Of a DNA stretch of 5,748 bases, positions 1 through 5,453 are shown piece after piece (the first letter of the stretch is position 1; every line of letters begins with the position of its first letter). The stretch covers positions 1 to 5,748 of the forward strand of contig JAOPUS010000376.1 in assembly GCA_025963345.1 (NCBI GenBank). Direction: 5' to 3'. Source of the DNA: Blastococcus sp. Lineage in GTDB: Bacteria; Actinomycetota; Actinomycetes; Mycobacteriales; Geodermatophilaceae. The position numbers were made by a program, and so were the translations under genes. The notes beneath the pieces are model-generated. The model did no database searches and was not told the origin of the DNA. It saw only the letters and a program-made list of their open reading frames with translations.

Positions 1-1829
1 GCCTCCGCCGCCGCCATGGCCCGCCCGATCTCGCCGGCCGCCGCGAGCACGGGAGTGGCCAAGTACAGGACCGCGGTGGGGAACGGGACGCCGAGCCGCG
101 GGATCCCGGTGAGCGCCGCCGTGGCCCGGTCGACGGCCTCCCCGGCCCGCCCCGGCGCCTGCAGCAGCTCGACCGAGGCGGTCGCCAGCAGCATGCAGCC
201 AGCCAACGAGCCGGGGCGCGCGTCGGGCAGGAGCCGGTCGAGCCGCGCCAGGGCGTCAGCGCGGGTATCCGGACGGGACACGGCCACACCGACGTACTCG
301 GCCTCCAACAACCGGCGCAGATCGGGGTCGACGTCGGCGGCGTCCGCCTCGGCGATAGCCCCCGCCAGGACCTCCAGGGCGCGGGGCAGCTCCCGCGCCG
401 CCAGCAGCCCACGCGCCAGCCGCAGCGCGACGCGGGCACGCGGGGCGGATCCGGTCGTGGTGGACAGTGCCTCGGCCAACCTGGCCGGCCCGGCGGCCCT
501 GCCGAGACGCGTCTCCGCGTCGCCCAGCTCGAACAGCAGTTGGGGGCGCAGCTCCGGTGCGGGCGGCTCGGCGAGGGCGCGTTCGAGGTAGGCGACGGCG
601 GGCTGGGCCGCCCCCTTGGCGAGCGCCTCTCGGGCCGCCTCCCGGAGGCGGTCGACGACCCACGGGTCCCGCAGCGACGGGATCTGCAGCAGGTGCGCGG
701 CCACGGCCTCCGCGGGGAGGCCGTCGGCAGCCAGCTCCCGGGCGGCATCGCGGTGGGCCAGCTGCCGCTCGGTCCCGGGCATGTGGTCGGTCACCGCCTG
801 GGCGACCAGCGGGTGGACGAAGTCCAGCCGTGGTTCGAGCACGACCAGGCCAGCCGCGACCAGCCGGTCAACCGCGCGGGCGGTGTCGACCGGGTCCAGG
901 ACGGCGACGCCCGCCAAGAACCGGAGCTCGGTGCCGCCGCCCAGCACCGCGAGGGCCCGGGCGACGGCGGCCGCCGAGGGCGGTAGCTGGTGCAGCCGGG
1001 GAAGGACGAAGGCGCTCACGATGGCCGGCGCCCGGTCGAGCACGGCCTCGGTGGCGGTGGCGTCGGGCGCGACCCCGGCCGTCAGCAGGGACCGGGCCAG
1101 CGAGGTCAGGAGCAGCGGGTTGCCCTCGCTGACTTCGTGGCACGCGGCGGCGAACCGGTCGTCCACGTCGCCAGGGAACACTGTGCGTAGCACGACGCCC
1201 GTCGCGGCGTCCGAGAGCGGGGCCGGGCGCAGGACGGTCGTCCCGGGCTCGGCCGCCAGGGCCTCGAGGAATTCCCCGGCGTCACCGTCGGGCTCGGCCG
1301 GCCGCGTGGCGACGGCGATCAGCACCGGCAGGTCCGCCACCCGGTGGGCGATGTGGTGCAGTGCCCGCAGCGAGGAGCCGTCGGCCCAGTGCGCGTCATC
1401 GACCGCCAGCAGCAGCGGTCGCCGCTCCGCGAGCTCAGCCACCAGCCAGTAGATACCGTGGAGGGCGGCGAAGCTGGGTGCCGCGGTCTCGCCGAGGTCC
1501 AGCGCAGGGCCGGCGAGCCGCGCGGCACCCTGCATCAGACCGGCACGCTCGGCCGGGTCACGCAGCACCGGTTCGAGCAGGTCCCGGACGACGCCGAAGC
1601 CGAACTCCCGCTCCAGCGGGCTGGCCCGCGCGATGAGCACACGGAACCCCCGCCCCGCTGCGGCCGTGCGCGCCGCGTCCAGCAGACGCGTCTTCCCGAT
1701 GCCGGCCGGCCCCTCGAACACCAGCATCCTGCCCCGGCCGGACGCTGCCGCGGCGAGCCCGTCCTCGACCGACATCAACTCGGCGGACCGCTCCAGGAGC
1801 ATGTCCGGCGGAGGCACCGTGCGGGTCAT
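1..1829 (-). CDS. LAL-type (LuxR-family) STAND ATPase transcriptional regulator, C-terminus cut by window edge
   Basis: Reading the minus strand from the ATG at 1829-1827 gives 609 uninterrupted codons to the left edge. The protein opens MTRTVPPPDMLLERSAEL, followed by a Walker A motif GPAGIGKT at residues 40-47. A Walker B-type stretch LLLAVDDAHWAD lies at about 139-150, a sensor-like IAVATRP at about 171-177, and the EGNPLLL motif typical of STAND ATPases at about 235-241. A winged-helix-like segment follows, with FVHPLVAQAV at about 337-346. From about 385 the sequence is Ala/Leu/Arg-rich helical repeat of the TPR kind (for example AVAYLERALAE). This order is that of LAL regulators, cytoplasmic ATP-binding transcription activators usually of 850-1000 residues with a C-terminal LuxR helix-turn-helix. 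That DNA-binding domain would lie beyond position 1 and is not seen. No frameshift or stop is visible. The upstream sequence has no good Shine-Dalgarno, which fits a leaderless message. The gene is divergent from the 764-residue propeller gene, which is a possible but unproven target. Confidence 0.9.
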   Translation of the reverse strand, partial: MTRTVPPPDMLLERSAELMSVEDGLAAAASGRGRMLVFEGPAGIGKTRLLDAARTAAAGRGFRVLIARASPLEREFGFGVVRDLLEPVLRDPAERAGLMQGAARLAGPALDLGETAAPSFAALHGIYWLVAELAERRPLLLAVDDAHWADGSSLRALHHIAHRVADLPVLIAVATRPAEPDGDAGEFLEALAAEPGTTVLRPAPLSDAATGVVLRTVFPGDVDDRFAAACHEVSEGNPLLLTSLARSLLTAGVAPDATATEAVLDRAPAIVSAFVLPRLHQLPPSAAAVARALAVLGGGTELRFLAGVAVLDPVDTARAVDRLVAAGLVVLEPRLDFVHPLVAQAVTDHMPGTERQLAHRDAARELAADGLPAEAVAAHLLQIPSLRDPWVVDRLREAAREALAKGAAQPAVAYLERALAEPPAPELRPQLLFELGDAETRLGRAAGPARLAEALSTTTGSAPRARVALRLARGLLAARELPRALEVLAGAIAEADAADVDPDLRRLLEAEYVGVAVSRPDTRADALARLDRLLPDARPGSLAGCMLLATASVELLQAPGRAGEAVDRATAALTGIPRLGVPFPTAVLYLATPVLAAAGEIGRAMAAAE

Positions 1830-1854
1830 CGAGCCCAACGTTAGGGGTAGACCC
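1830..1854 (-). promoter_or_regulatory. Possible leaderless promoter of the LAL regulator, with a GGGT-AG-ACCC palindrome
   Basis: On the minus strand a TAACGT hexamer (plus-strand positions 1838-1843) fits the TANNNT -10 consensus and ends 8 bases before the ATG at 1829. Transcription would then begin at, or one to two bases before, the start codon, consistent with the lack of a clear ribosome binding site. No convincing -35 box lies 17 bases upstream. Just upstream of the -10, plus-strand 1845-1854 reads GGGTAGACCC, two 4-bp arms around a 2-bp centre, which could be an operator. Leaderless transcripts are common in actinobacteria. The assignment is an inference from motif spacing only. Confidence 0.35.
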
Positions 1855-1917
1855 TGACGCGGAACAGGGCCGTCCGCGCGTGTACTGCCCGTGTCCGATG
1901 CGACGACTCGCGCAGAC

Positions 1918-1944
1918 CGGCAGCACCGTCGGCACGGGCTGCCG
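1918..1944. promoter_or_regulatory. 7-bp inverted repeat in the divergent intergenic region (candidate operator or leader hairpin)
   Basis: CGGCAGC at 1918-1924 is perfectly complementary to GCTGCCG at 1938-1944, with a 13-base spacer. The arm centres are 20 bp apart, about two helical turns, as in many dimeric operators. A second, wider pair (GCCCGTG at 1887-1893 and CACGGGC at 1933-1939) overlaps it. The site lies 38-65 bp upstream of the ATG at 1983, so it could act on the propeller gene as an operator or as a 5' UTR hairpin. GC-rich DNA makes chance repeats of this size common, so confidence is low. Confidence 0.25.
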
Positions 1945-1968
1945 CGGTCGTCAAACCGTCTCCACGGC

Positions 1969-1977
1969 AGGGGAAAG
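1969..1977 (+). promoter_or_regulatory. Ribosome binding site of the propeller gene
   Basis: AGGGGAAAG lies 5 bases before the ATG at 1983. This purine-rich match to the anti-Shine-Dalgarno sequence fixes that ATG as the start. No competing start with a comparable site is seen upstream in this frame. Confidence 0.7.
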
Positions 1978-1982
1978 CTGAC

Positions 1983-4277
1983 ATGTTCCAGATCACTGGC
2001 GTTTCTGTCCCGAACCGCAACGGGGTGAGGATCTTCGGTGGGCCACCGGACGACCGGAAGGTCCGCAGCATCGGCGAGTCTTTCGCCGGAGGCGTGTACT
2101 GGGTGACCGTGCAGAACATGGGCACGCTCACCTTGGAGGACATCGGGTGGACGCCCCAACAGGCCTGGGGTGTCCGGCTGAACAGCTCCCCGGACAGCGT
2201 GTGGCTCTACCAGGGGGGCGGGCAAGCCAGCATCGCGATCGACGCCGACGGAGAGGTCAGCATCAACGGCACCGACATGCACACGACCCTGATCGCCCGA
2301 GGGAATGGGCAACCTGCGCACAGCAACGAGGAGTACCTGGCCGCGGCACAGCGGTTCGCGCCGGTCGTCACCTTTTACCACGACGGGGATGCGGGCTCGG
2401 AAGAGCAGTCCTGGCCCTGCTCGATCGACTTCCTGCTGGAGCACAGCACGTTGCGTCGCGGGCAGCACGACTACTCGGGATACAACACCAACGGGGGTAC
2501 CCCGCCCGGCATCGCTTGGTTCAAGGACCGGTGCCACATCTTCTTCCAGGACCACGGCGGCAACGGCGTCATGCACATCGTTTCGCCGGACGGGCTTGGT
2601 GGATGGGACCGGCCCGCGAGTTGGTACCACGGGTCGAACACCAGCGCGGGTCCGTCGGCGGTGGAGTTCCGCGGAAAACTGCACCTATTCTTCCGGGACC
2701 CGACCGGCAACGGCATGTACCACGAGTCCTCCACCACCGGCGACGACTGGAATTGGGTCGGCTCCGTCGGGCTGGACTGCGACGGGCAGCCTGAGGTCAT
2801 CGCCACCCGGGAGTGTCTCTACCTAGTCGCGGTCGACGCAGGCGGCAACGGCATCATGTACGCCAAGTCCACCGACGGTGAGCATTTCAGCCACGGCTAC
2901 ACGGGCTACAACACCAACTCATGGACGTCGCCGAGCGTGGCCTGGTTCAACAACGAGTTCCACATCTTCTTCCAGGACCACGGCGGCAACGGCCTCATGC
3001 ACATCACCAGCCCCACCGGGGAAGGCGGCTGGAACCGTCCCGCCAGTTGGTACCACGGGGTGAACACCAGCGCGGGTCCCGCGGCGGTCGCCGCCAACGG
3101 GAAACTGCACCTCTTCTTCCGGGACCCGGGCGGCAACGGCATCTTCCACCAAGAGTCCACCAGCGGCGACGACTGGGGGCCGGCCGTCTATCTCGGCCTG
3201 GACTGCGACGGGCAGCCGCAGGTCACCGTCCACCACGATGACATCTCCCTCGCCTGCGTCGACGCGGGCGGCAACGGCATCATGGTCGGCATCATCGACC
3301 CCCTTGCGATCAAGCATCCGGCGCAGAACGACCTCGCCGCCCACGCCGACTCCCTGTGCTACCTGGAGATCGAGCAGAGCGCTTACCGCGGGCAGATGAG
3401 CGACGGCCAGGTCACCGCGCCGATGTACTTCACGGTTCAGCAGCGGGACGACGGGCAGGTGGACATCACCTACTTGATGCTTTATGCGTGGCAGGGCGGC
3501 CAACCGTGCCGGGCCGACCGGAGGGGCACCGAGTTCAACTGCATCGTCGAGAACTACGGGATGCACCAGGGTGACCTGGAATGGGTCACGGTCCGTCTCG
3601 ATCCGGCCCTGACCGCGATCGAGCAGGTCGGCTATGCCTGCCACGGCACGATCGACGGCGAGCACGGGGGCGGTTGGTGGCCGACCGAACCCGACCCGAC
3701 GCGCGGGGGCGCGACTTACCTGCGCGAGGGCGAGCGGCCGATCGTTCGAGTCACCCGCAACGGCCACTCGTGCCGGAACGGTTGGAACACCGGCTCGGAC
3801 ATCGGATGGGCGGAAACCGGCGGCATCAGCGGCCTCGTCCTCATCCTCGACCTGTTCAGCAACCTCGACCCGACCCCCGCGTGTCCCGCCTGGAGGCCGT
3901 TCAAGGAAGACCATCCCGGCGGGCTGATCCCACTGGGGCTGACCGCCGAGGGCAAGAGCGTCAACGAACCATGGGCCGTGTACGGGGGCAGGCTCGGCGA
4001 TCACCGACTCAACTCGTTCGAGAGCGCCACCTACGTCAACGGCCGCCACCTCGATGACTGGGACTGGGCCTACGTCAAGGGCATCGGCTGGGGTGCCGAA
4101 CTGCTGGGCAAGATCTCCGACGAGGCCATCTACGGAGACGGTCCGTGGGCGCCCGGTACTCGTGACTTCGTGAAGAACAGCGCCCTCCTTTCGATGCAGA
4201 AGACTCCCCCTCAGCAGGAAGTGCCCCAGCAAGCAGCAGCGTCGGAATCCGCAACGGCGCAGCCGACGTCGGCCTGA
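1983..4277 (+). CDS. 764-residue protein: split Vps62-like domain with an inserted six-blade beta-propeller
   Basis: An AGGGGAAAG site lies 5 bases before the ATG. Residues 1-110 form a Gly/beta-rich domain I do not recognise (GGVYWVTVQNMGTLTLEDIG at 36-55). Residues 124-158 (RFAPVVTFYHDGD, then WPCSIDFLLEHSTL) resemble the start of the Vps62 family (Pfam PF06101), where a similar APVV..hpdE..PSSVEWFL stretch is expected. Residues 162 to about 440 are six blades of roughly 47 residues, each with a D-x-x-GNG-hydrophobic signature (Asp190, 239, 285, 332, 381, 427). Blade motifs such as HIFFQD and LHLFFRD recall lectin-like or sialidase-like propellers. The Vps62-like part resumes after about 490: ITYLMLYAW at 495-503, GDLEWVTVRL at 530-539 (compare GDWEHVT), a CHG at 553-555, RPIVRVTRNGHS at 585-596 (compare the family's GHA motif), and YGDGPWAPGTRDF at 717-729. 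A Gln/Ala/Ser-rich tail (about 741-764) ends it. No signal peptide or membrane helix is visible, so it is probably cytoplasmic or non-classically exported. A carbohydrate-binding propeller is plausible but enzymatic activity is unknown. The Vps62 link is from motif memory and moderately sure; the coding call is very sure. Confidence 0.93.
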   Translation: MFQITGVSVPNRNGVRIFGGPPDDRKVRSIGESFAGGVYWVTVQNMGTLTLEDIGWTPQQAWGVRLNSSPDSVWLYQGGGQASIAIDADGEVSINGTDMHTTLIARGNGQPAHSNEEYLAAAQRFAPVVTFYHDGDAGSEEQSWPCSIDFLLEHSTLRRGQHDYSGYNTNGGTPPGIAWFKDRCHIFFQDHGGNGVMHIVSPDGLGGWDRPASWYHGSNTSAGPSAVEFRGKLHLFFRDPTGNGMYHESSTTGDDWNWVGSVGLDCDGQPEVIATRECLYLVAVDAGGNGIMYAKSTDGEHFSHGYTGYNTNSWTSPSVAWFNNEFHIFFQDHGGNGLMHITSPTGEGGWNRPASWYHGVNTSAGPAAVAANGKLHLFFRDPGGNGIFHQESTSGDDWGPAVYLGLDCDGQPQVTVHHDDISLACVDAGGNGIMVGIIDPLAIKHPAQNDLAAHADSLCYLEIEQSAYRGQMSDGQVTAPMYFTVQQRDDGQVDITYLMLYAWQGGQPCRADRRGTEFNCIVENYGMHQGDLEWVTVRLDPALTAIEQVGYACHGTIDGEHGGGWWPTEPDPTRGGATYLREGERPIVRVTRNGHSCRNGWNTGSDIGWAETGGISGLVLILDLFSNLDPTPACPAWRPFKEDHPGGLIPLGLTAEGKSVNEPWAVYGGRLGDHRLNSFESATYVNGRHLDDWDWAYVKGIGWGAELLGKISDEAIYGDGPWAPGTRDFVKNSALLSMQKTPPQQEVPQQAAASESATAQPTSA
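2466..2858 (+). repeat. First copy of a 142-residue (426-bp) tandem propeller unit
   Basis: This encodes residues 162-292 of the propeller protein and matches residues 304-434 without gaps at 87 of 131 positions by hand count (about 66%). The spacing between copies is exactly 426 bp. The longest identical DNA block I find is 34 bases, at 2534-2567. The unit holds three blades, so the propeller probably arose by duplicating a three-blade block. Third-blade strands (VIATRECLYL against VTVHHDDISL) have diverged most; the FF(Q/R)D and GNG turns are nearly unchanged. Confidence 0.9.
2892..3284 (+). repeat. Second copy of the 142-residue tandem propeller unit
   Basis: This encodes residues 304-434, blades four to six. 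The 34-base block identical to copy one lies at 2960-2993, and the ASWYHG-x-NTSAGP stretch is also kept in both. Changes are concentrated at exposed-looking positions between strands, for example HDYSGYNTNG in copy one against HGYTGYNTNS in copy two. Confidence 0.9.
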
Positions 4278-4340
4278 CTCGACGAGGAGGCCTCACGCAA
4301 GCCACCCGGGTGCGGCACCCCACAACGCAACACCCACGCA

Positions 4341-4379
4341 CGGACTGCCCACCCGGCCCACTGTCAGGTGGGCAGTTCG
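4341..4379. terminator. Hairpin terminator between the propeller gene and the minus-strand fragments
   Basis: ACTGCCCACC at 4344-4353 pairs perfectly with GGTGGGCAGT at 4367-4376. The stem extends outward by one G-T wobble and two more G-C pairs to 13 bp, with a 13-base loop. It begins 63 bases after the TGA of the propeller gene. The right arm lies within the last codons of the minus-strand ORF ending at 4364, so it could act from both directions. No U-tract follows on either strand, which is usual for actinobacterial terminators. A smaller GGGTG/CACCC hairpin sits just upstream at 4308-4320. Confidence 0.6.
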
Positions 4380-4597
4380 ACCAGGACGACGACGGTGGCG
4401 GACATGCCCAGGCGGGTCGCGCACGCGTCCATTGACGCCGGGAGCGGTGGTGTTCGCGACGCCGGCGCAGCACTCGCCGGTCGGTCAGCGAACCAATCGA
4501 ACTGGGCCCCCGCGAAACGAGTTCCGTCGGCCTCGTGCAGAACGTGGACGAGGCACGGTGGGTCGTACGTGCGCCTGTCGGGGTTCTGGTCGGCCAC
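4364..4597 (-). CDS. Short hypothetical ORF or C-terminal gene fragment (77 codons from a GTG)
   Basis: The minus strand from a GTG at 4597 to the TGA at 4366-4364 encodes a sequence opening MADQNPDRRTYDPPCLVHVL and ending ATVVVLVELPT. Codons are mostly G/C-ending and the composition (HVLHEADGTRFAGAQFDWF) looks like real protein rather than antisense noise. I do not recognise a family. The frame stays open upstream into the IS110 remnant, and there is no good ribosome binding site. It may therefore be the tail of a gene whose 5' part was lost when the IS110 DNA arrived, rather than an intact small gene. It ends inside the hairpin called as a terminator. Confidence 0.35.
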   Translation of the reverse strand: MADQNPDRRTYDPPCLVHVLHEADGTRFAGAQFDWFADRPASAAPASRTPPLPASMDACATRLGMSATVVVLVELPT

Positions 4598-4608
4598 GAC
4601 TGCTGCAT

Positions 4609-4956
4609 CCCGGTCAGCGCCTCGCGCAGCCGGGCGGTCTTGGACCGCAGCGTGCCGCGGGCCAGGTCGGCCAGCACGCCCGGGTCGCGCGGACCGGCGA
4701 TGAGCGCGGCCATGATCGCCCGCCCGGGTCGCGTTTAGTCGCTGGTGGCCTCCATCACCACCCGGGTCACCCCGAGGCCGGCCAGCCAGTCGCCCAGCGC
4801 CAGCAGCACGGCGGTCATCGTCGTGACGGTGCAGTCTCCTGCAGCCGCTGGCCGCCCCGGGGCGGGCAGCCGAACGCAAACCACCACCTCGACCTTGCCG
4901 ACATCCAGCGCCGCCACGCGCTCCATGATCTCGGGCACGTCGTTCTCGATCTGCAT
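4609..4956 (-). pseudogene. IS110-family DEDD recombinase (transposase), internally deleted remnant
   Basis: The ATG at 4956 begins MQIENDVPEIMERVAALDVG and runs 73 codons to a TAA at 4737-4735. ALDVGK contains the first catalytic Asp of the RuvC-like DEDD fold (Asp18), and VVMEATSD near the end contains the Glu (Glu69). Intact family members continue SDYWKP and reach about 400 residues. Directly after the stop, in the same frame, comes GRAIMAALIAGPRDPGVLADLARG and SKTARLREALTG (about 4717-4609), which matches a stretch beginning more than halfway along IS110 transposases. The middle, with the other catalytic Asp residues, and the true C-terminus with its serine domain are missing. The stop seems to be created at the deletion joint. 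A purine-rich GGAGAGG about 10 bases upstream supports the start. The gene cannot make an active recombinase. Confidence 0.8.
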
Positions 4957-5069
4957 CTCCCCGCCCCTCTCCGAAAGGGCGGCCACCCGTAGCAGCTGCA
5001 GGGAAACGACGAAGCTAATCCTCGTGCTCGAAGCACACGAAACGGCCCACAGCACAACTCCCGGCGCCC

Positions 5070-5079
5070 GACTATTCAA
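5070..5079. repeat. 10-bp direct repeat GACTATTCAA, copy 1
   Basis: This is an exact match to 5171-5180, 101 bp away in the same orientation. It is AT-richer than its surroundings, so chance is less likely than for a G/C-only word. It may relate to the IS110 end and its guide sequence, or mark a deletion or target-site footprint. Confidence 0.5.
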
Positions 5080-5170
5080 CGGCCTCGACCGACCAAGGGA
5101 CGCGACGTCGACGGGCGACCGCGCCCCCATTTTCAGCCCGGAAGGGCGCTCCCCGGTAGGGGAAGCCGCG

Positions 5171-5180
5171 GACTATTCAA
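5171..5180. repeat. 10-bp direct repeat GACTATTCAA, copy 2, next to a palindrome
   Basis: This is an exact copy of 5070-5079. It is followed directly by GTCAGAGCTGAC (5181-5192), two 5-bp arms around a 2-bp centre, and then by the coiled-coil frame. It could mark the outer end of the IS110 remnant. Confidence 0.5.
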
Positions 5181-5193
5181 GTCAGAGCTGACC

Positions 5194-5340
5194 TTGGCCG
5201 AGGAAAGGCGTCGCGCCGACATTGCCAGTGTCGAGCAATTGCTCGCCGCCGCCCAACAGGAAGTCAAGCAGCTGCGCGAAGAGGTCTCAGACCTACGTGG
5301 CGCTGTTCGAGCTCAACTGAGGGCAACAGCGCAGCAGGCG
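5194..5340 (+). pseudogene. Coiled-coil protein fragment
   Basis: From a TTG at 5194 the plus strand encodes LAEERRRADIASVEQLLAAA then QQEVKQLREEVSDLRGAVRAQLRA. This is a clear heptad pattern of Leu/Val with Glu/Arg/Lys/Gln, typical of a coiled-coil helix of 40-45 residues. The frame is also open upstream, through the repeat at 5171-5180 and beyond 5060, so the TTG need not be the true start. Downstream of about 5340 the same frame becomes Arg/Gly/Pro/Ala-rich and antisense to the HdeD-like gene, ending at 5667 without looking like protein. It is best read as a surviving piece of a gene broken by the IS110 insertion or a deletion. DNA-binding KfrA-like proteins and partners of recombinases carry such helices, but 45 residues cannot identify the family. 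Confidence 0.4.
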
Positions 5341-5453
5341 TCCCCTTGGCCTCGACCACCGGCAGAAGGCCGCATTCCGGGATGGGACCACGAAGGTGAT
5401 CGAGGGACACGACGAGCCGCGGCGTCATCGCTCGTGGCGGACGGGAGACGTGC
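5341..5453. other. Gap between the coiled-coil fragment and the HdeD-like gene; weak hairpin
   Basis: No gene is supported here. ACGAGC at 5412-5417 pairs with GCTCGT at 5430-5435 across a 12-base loop, starting about 19 bases beyond the HdeD-like stop on the minus strand, so it is a weak terminator candidate. A plus-strand stretch at about 5364-5420 reads RQKAAFRDGTTKVIEGHDEP, which looks somewhat protein-like and could be another transposon scrap, but no start, family or extent can be supported. Confidence 0.3.

Larger units (their letters stand above)
4609..5180 (-). mobile_element. Decayed IS110-family element: deleted recombinase plus non-coding upstream end
   Basis: The segment contains an N-terminal and a mid-to-C-terminal piece of one IS110-type recombinase in the same frame, joined by a deletion, plus about 220 bp upstream of the recombinase start with clustered hairpins. 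IS110 elements lack conventional terminal inverted repeats and carry a long non-coding end, so exact limits cannot be read from one copy. The left limit is where recombinase similarity stops (LREALTG, 4609). The right limit is set provisionally at a 10-bp direct repeat (5171-5180). Confidence 0.55.
4957..5180 (-). ncRNA. Candidate IS110 bridge-RNA region upstream of the recombinase start
   Basis: In characterised IS110 elements such as IS621, the non-coding end upstream of the recombinase encodes a structured bridge RNA in the recombinase sense. Here that stretch holds three short hairpins: GGGCG/CGCCC at 5113-5126, GCCC/GGGC at 5136-5147 with a 4-base loop, and GCTCCCC/GGGG-A-AGC at 5148-5166 with a 4-base loop and one bulge. 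A 10-bp direct repeat (GACTATTCAA) brackets them at 5070-5079 and 5171-5180. No protein-coding signal is convincing. The RNA call rests on position plus hairpins; guide loops were not identified and the element is dead, so confidence is low. Confidence 0.3.

Noticed and set aside
467..1452. Several plus-strand open frames of 150-280 codons
   Set aside because: All are Arg/Gly/Pro/Ser/Ala-rich antisense frames of the LAL regulator, whose Walker and GNP motifs lie on the minus strand.
1558..1935. A minus-strand frame of 125 codons overlapping the LAL regulator start
   Set aside because: It is out of frame with the motif-bearing reading and its composition (Gly/Arg/Ala repeats) is that of a shadow frame.
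1983..2060. Signal peptide at the start of the propeller protein
   Set aside because: The first 30 residues lack a basic n-region and hydrophobic core (MFQITGVSVPNRNGVRIFGG).
2466..3284. Possible CRISPR or other DNA-level repeat array
   Set aside because: There are only two copies, 426 bp apart, inside a gene and in frame; they encode protein repeats.
2919..4232. A 437-codon open frame on the minus strand opposite the propeller gene
   Set aside because: It mirrors the GC-rich codons of the plus-strand gene, has no recognisable motif, and the plus strand encodes clear repeats and domains there.
4075..4710. A 212-codon minus-strand frame from MAALIAGPRDP to inside the propeller gene
   Set aside because: Only its first 35 or so residues match IS110; the rest is random-looking and runs antisense to the propeller gene, so it is not one protein.
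5081..5357. A second 10-bp direct repeat GGCCTCGACC (5081-5090 and 5348-5357)
   Set aside because: It is a G/C-rich word of a kind expected by chance here, and the flanks do not match.
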